Positions 60,701 to 64,000 of a DNA stretch of 64,000 bases are shown piece by piece. The position numbers and the translations under genes are program-made. Below the pieces are notes generated by a model that was not told the DNA's origin, searched no databases, and saw nothing but the letters and a program-made list of their open reading frames with translations. Positions within the stretch are counted from its first letter, which is position 1; every line of letters begins with the position of its first letter. The stretch comes from Culex pipiens pallens (taxonomy: Eukaryota > Arthropoda > Insecta > Diptera > Culicidae), in the NCBI RefSeq assembly GCF_016801865.2, contig NC_068938.1, positions 1,674,001 to 1,738,000 of the forward strand, read 5' to 3'.

Positions 60701-62628
60701 TTTTATATGTGAGAAACTTATTTCGGATTTGAATTCATAGGACAGAGTGCAGTGCAAAATCAAACTTTTTTCAGTAAAATCGCTGTATCTCGCCAATAGT
60801 TCATTTTAGTTTGAAGTCTACATTGATTATTATGTAAAATTGTCCGGGGAACACGATGGCGATAAAATAAAAAAATAGAAATGTAATCAATTGGTCGAAA
60901 CTGAATTTTTATACCTAAAACGTAAAAATATAATATTAGTGGGCATTTAAGGGTCAAAATTTTATTTTTATCAAATTCCTTGAACAATTTTCTATAATAT
61001 GCAACCTGTAGAAAGTCTTTTGCTCAAATAGTTGCAAAGTTATGATTAAAAGAAAAAAAGTTTTTTAGAAAATCGCCAAAAAAGAGGGCGGTGCCAAAAA
61101 TAGAGGGATGGTCCAATCAGCACCAAACTTGGGATTTCTGTTAACTATCGATAGTTAAACGTTTCCTCCAAGTTTGGTCCAAATCGGTGAAGGTCGAGTC
61201 CAAAAGTGTACTCAGTTGACCTGGAATGACCCATATACGATTTTTTTATAAATATTATTAGGCTGGTAAATTTTTTCTTTAAAGTTGGCCCAAAAAATCA
61301 GGGGGCAAAAAAGTATTTTTTCAAAAAACTTCAAAATTTCAATGAAAATTTAAGTTCAATCAGCTGAAATTGATTGAAAATGCATACCCCTGCGTTTAAA
61401 ATCGTTTTTGGCATGTTTGGGTTTATTTAAACATCTTTTGAATTTTTGAAAATTTTCGATGTTTAGCAGCGCAAAAAAAAATTTTTCGCTATTTTTTTGT
61501 TTTCGTCAATTTTTTTTTATTTGAAAACTAATGATTGCAAAACAACTGAACAAGTGTAACATGTATTTTAAAACACTGTTGGCATTCAAATGTTGAGACT
61601 TTCGCTTGTTATTGCAATTTTTATATTTTTTTTATCAACGTCAAATTTTACGTGAATTAAAAGGTGTTCAAAATGACCTCCTGAACGCGGAAATATATTT
61701 AAAAAATGAAACAAAAAATTGCATAAACATATCACGGAACAGTCATGCAACATCCCGTTTACGACCGGTGCGTCACCGGTCAATCTTCTCACCCAGTTTT
61801 CATCAACATAAAGTGACCGTTAAAAGGAATGCAGAGCATGCTACGTTTGCGGCATTTCGCTTTGAGCGCCTTTTCGCGCGCGCATTGGCCACGTGCTCTC
61901 TCCTCTAACAGGCGCGTGATACGGGATGCTGCAAATATGCGAAGAATGTCGAAAAGAAAGGTGAATCATTGCGATGCTATGTGTGTTTACGCAGATTTCT
62001 CGGAAAAGAAGGCAAAAAAGGGGCTCTCGAGAGCGAGCCTCCGTGGGAATGGTTTCATTCATGGATTTTTCATTCTCTTCTTCTCCCTCTCTCTTCAACC
62101 AGGTACTACTACGACAAGAACATTATGACCAAGGTGCACGGCAAACGGTACGCGTACAAGTTTGACTTTCACGGGCTGATGGACGCTTGCCGGGCCCAGG
62201 CACAGCTGGCGGAACCGACCGGCACCGGTTACCGGTACTCACCCCACCAAATCGATTCCTACGGCGCTGGTCCGTCCGAAAGCAGCAGCACGAGCCCCGC
62301 GAGAAGCTTCGGAACAACATCCGGTGGTGCCGCGGCCAGCCCCGAGTCCGTAGGCTCGTCCGGGTCATCGACGACGGCGACGACAGCTACCTCGCACATT
62401 CCCACCGTCGTGGCCGGTTCCAGCAGCGGATCCGTGAGACCACCTATGCCGATGCTTCCCTCCTACTGGCCACCCTATCCGACATACCACTCGATGTCAT
62501 CGGCGTCGTCGTTGGTCGTACCTGGGGCGTCATCAGCTGTTACTGGTAATGTTGTTCCTGTCGTGACGACCTCGGTCATTCCGACGACGACGACCAGCGC
62601 GAGCTCGTCGACGTCATTCAATCAGTGA
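45785..62628 (+). CDS. Ets65A: ETS-domain transcription factor with Pointed domain (full gene)
   Basis: Exons: 45785-46145, 58597-58644, 58871-59057 and 62103-62628. They give 373 aa. After an acidic start (EDGDTSEEGEESDGD), residues about 35-103 form a Pointed/SAM domain with LEWTTDHIHSWVRW and FTKADFW. Residues 121-136 (EPYQLLNAASHRLVAQ) and the ETS winged helix from residue 137 follow, with recognition helix NMNYDKLSRALRYYY, then LMDACRAQAQ and a Ser/Thr-rich tail ending FNQ. This is the ERG/FLI-type layout; FHGLM.AC.AQAQ points to Ets65A. It acts in the nucleus on GGAA-core sites. The Pointed exon ends in phase 1 (CCC G) and joins cleanly to the 48-nt exon. An alternative His-rich first exon (53481) has the same phase. 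Introns of 12.5 and 3 kb are full of repeats. The 3' half is duplicated at 1995-8509. Confidence 0.88.
46731..46921. mobile_element. MITE with CTACACAGTGAAAAAA ends
   Basis: CTACACAGTGAAAAAA on the left and TTTTTTTACTGTGTAG on the right are terminal inverted repeats with internal GTAATATTAC-like motifs. The termini resemble those of the 35554 element (TACACTGAAAA). Confidence 0.85.
50185..51235. mobile_element. TGCCTTCCTC-type element containing a foldback
   Basis: Outer ends AATCCACCAGAAGGTGG then TGCCTTCCTC, and GCCTTGAGGAAGGCAAAA, are related to the 10306 element. Inside, 50697-51172 is an inverted repeat: CCAAAAAAGTTGGAACGGTAA and its inverse, with a centre near 50940. A 44-base direct duplication (CTGCCATCTATGATAAATTT) occurs at about 50290 and 50325. 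Confidence 0.75.
52787..52925 (+). pseudogene. Coding-like C-terminal fragment, unidentified
   Basis: A 45-codon frame ending in TAA is GC-richer than its surroundings and acidic (NVTDTDEEGDDSLYAGTDSE). Its stop overlaps AATAAA at 52921. It has no start codon or polypyrimidine-tract acceptor upstream, so it looks like the 3' end of a retrocopy or an unattached last exon. I do not recognise the protein. Confidence 0.3.
53481..53682 (+). CDS. Ets65A: Alternative His-rich first exon of Ets65A
   Basis: The ATG at 53481 opens 67 codons ending in phase 1 (GGA G, then GTAGTT), the same phase as the Pointed exon. It would splice to the 48-nt exon at 58597 to give a 320-aa isoform with the ETS domain but no Pointed domain. 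The encoded segment is Ala/Ser-rich, with MWRFSEDLHVARRF in the middle and a histidine run (HHHAHHHHHHHR) near the end. The GC-rich unique region 53300-53480, with an initiator-like TCAGTC at 53389, would be its promoter and leader. Confidence 0.65.
53683..56600. other. Ets65A intron, repeat-filled
   Basis: No further exon seen. An element of about 1 kb with imperfect inverted ends (AGCCCGGTCTAGTGCATCC near 54307 and GGACGCCCTAGCCCGGTC near 55340, with CCCGGGAA motifs inside both) occupies 54305-55360. The rest is AT-rich. Confidence 0.5.
59140..59555. repeat. (AAAAACT)n satellite array 4
   Basis: About 59 heptamers with two AAAAAAT variants near 59355 and 59385, starting about 80 bases after the ETS exon donor, as in copy 1. 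Confidence 0.97.
59556..59840. repeat. Degenerate AAAATKACC-type tandem repeat
   Basis: AAAATTACC, AAAATGACC and AAAATAACC variants follow the heptamer array, as at 6318-6545. Confidence 0.8.
60153..61238. mobile_element. 1.1-kb foldback element
   Basis: ATATGGGTCATTCCAGGTCA on the left and TGACCTGGAATGACCCATAT on the right are exact inverses. The arms of about 500 nt stay closely paired toward a centre near 60690. The two longest frames, 60134-60436 (plus) and 60760-60987 (minus), lie largely within the arms and are not genes. Confidence 0.88.
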
Positions 62629-64000
62629 GTTGTAGAGAGAGGGAATGTGTAACCTCAAAATACACGATTGATGTTCCTGAATTCAATAACTAATAATTCA
62701 TACAAGACAATTCAACAAACATTCAGTGATTTTTGAGTGCATCCAAGGGCAGAAATAGAATTTGATTTTAATTTGTAATTTTTTGAATTCAGTCTAGAAG
62801 ATTATTCAAAGCTTCGGCAGTCCTTGTTTCCGAAAGGTTTCCATCAAACTTCGAATACATTCGGATAATCGAGTTGAATTTTATTTATAATGCAGAATAT
62901 ATGTCATCAAATTGATTTTGCTCAATTTATTGAACAGAAAACTTAAATTTTTCCGAATTTGGTAAAAAATTATAACCGATTTTGCAACAAATTCAACCAA
63001 TTTTCGTTAAAAATTTGTTCTGTTTGATGAATTAAAACACCTGCCAAATAAAATAAAATAACACATCTTTACCGGTACTTTTCAAATTTCAAAAATCTTA
63101 AAATGTTATGTTCGTTATATTAAATATAAATCATCAAAAATTACAAAAAACCGTTACAGAACTGCAAAACAAATATCAAAAATAGTAGATTCCAGTTTCT
63201 GCCCTTCAATGTAACTCTCGTAGCTCAATAGAATGAAGCAGTGAAATTCATTGATGTTAAGTATGTAAAGGTAAAAAAATGGTCCTCATAGATGCTCACT
63301 CGTTCGTTTCTGTTAACTTTCTCACATGTTTCAATATTATGCATTTATTTTTTGTTCGACATTTAGCAGTTAAGGCAATATTGACATAATACGTAAACAT
63401 ACAATAAAATCTGTACATTGAAAATCATGACAATTGCAAACAATTTGAAAATAAATTTTAAATAACTACAAAAATACTGTTTCATTTCTCGTCCCCAAAA
63501 TATCCCACCGAACCGAAAAAAACCAGGTCAAGATCACGCAGAAAACAAATGCACCTAAAACAAGTGCAGCAGCTCATCCCCGGCAGGGTCATCCCCATAA
63601 TATGCACCGGAACGCGTCCGGCGGCGGCTTGGCGTGTGTTTGTTTGACACCCCGTTTTATGCAAAACGGGGCACTTGCCGTACGCGTCTAGTTCAACCAG
63701 ATGCACTGGTTGTAAAAAGGGTAATTTGGCGGTTGTTGGACGATCGAACTACCATGCGTTTCCATTGAATCGTTTGAAAGTTTGATGGAGACGCACGGTG
63801 GACTACAGTTTTGTTCAATCAAATTATGCTCTTTTTCGTAGAAAAAAAAACGACGTTCAACGATTGCCAAACGTTTCAACTGCACTGGAACAATTTAACA
63901 TGTCATAATCCAGTCGGCGGTCGGTTTGTGATCGTTATTTTCGAACGTGCTTGCTGAAGCTCTCCAAATCACCCACAGCATCAGCGTCCGTTGAAGCAGC
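62629..64000. other. 3' flank of Ets65A copy 2
   Basis: AT-rich 3' region with no recognised gene. Bases 62629-62900 match 8510-8860, and 63186-64000 match 11770-12600 apart from small indels. Confidence 0.5.

Larger units (their letters stand above)
56600..64000 (+). repeat. Large duplicated block, copy 2 (runs off window end)
   Basis: Counterpart of 610-12660. Matching anchors are 57895-58205, the exon 58597-58644 (identical), the exon 58871-59057, the heptamer array 59140-59555, the exon 62103-62628, and 63186-64000. It lacks the foldback, THAP fragment and SINE pair of copy 1, but has its own foldback at 60153-61238. Homology still continues at base 64000. Confidence 0.85.

Overview
The window is eukaryotic and reads as mosquito nuclear DNA. 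The evidence is an AT-rich background with GC-rich coding exons, short GT-AG introns, TATA/Inr-type promoters, and very many tRNA-derived SINEs, TA-flanked MITEs and foldback elements. A culicine, most likely Culex, is my inference. One 100-base run of N at 38321-38420 marks a scaffold join.

Region 1 (about 610-12660, plus strand) holds the 3' half of an ETS transcription factor gene of the ERG/FLI/Ets65A type: a 48-nt exon, two ETS-domain exons and 3' flank. Its intron carries (AAAAACT)n arrays, a 1.6-kb foldback and a THAP-domain fragment. The same block recurs at about 56600-64000, where it is joined to plausible 5' exons: a Pointed-domain first exon at 45785 and a His-rich alternative first exon at 53481. 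The ETS exons of the two copies differ only at synonymous sites.

Region 2 (15190-30260, plus strand) is a tandem cluster of divergent nicotinic acetylcholine receptor-type subunits. Three complete genes (called A, B and C here) encode proteins of 396, 406 and 406 residues. They share exon phases, a YxCC loop C, a Cys-loop, four membrane segments, and the same core promoter (TATAAAA 34 nt upstream of an Inr). Inside intron 3 of gene B lies a fourth ligand-binding plus membrane module (26119-27272). It has its own stop and poly(A) signal, is phase-compatible with exons 1-3 of gene B, and has no first exons that I can see. It may be an alternative 3' module of gene B or a promoterless gene remnant.

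Region 3 (33188-35292) is compact housekeeping DNA. CEBPZOS-like, UQCC3-like and tubulin cofactor C reading frames follow one another with a 4-nt overlap and a 15-nt gap, as in a tricistronic mRNA. ATP synthase subunit g converges on them from the other strand. UQCC3, ATP synthase g and probably CEBPZOS are mitochondrial, while TBCC folds tubulin.

Region 4 (40770-42092, minus) is a complete four-exon KLHDC3-type kelch gene. It is divergent from the full Ets65A gene, which occupies 45249-62628 on the plus strand with large TE-filled introns. Everything else is intron or intergenic DNA made largely of MITEs, SINEs, foldbacks and simple repeats. No prokaryotic, plasmid, CRISPR or rRNA feature was seen.
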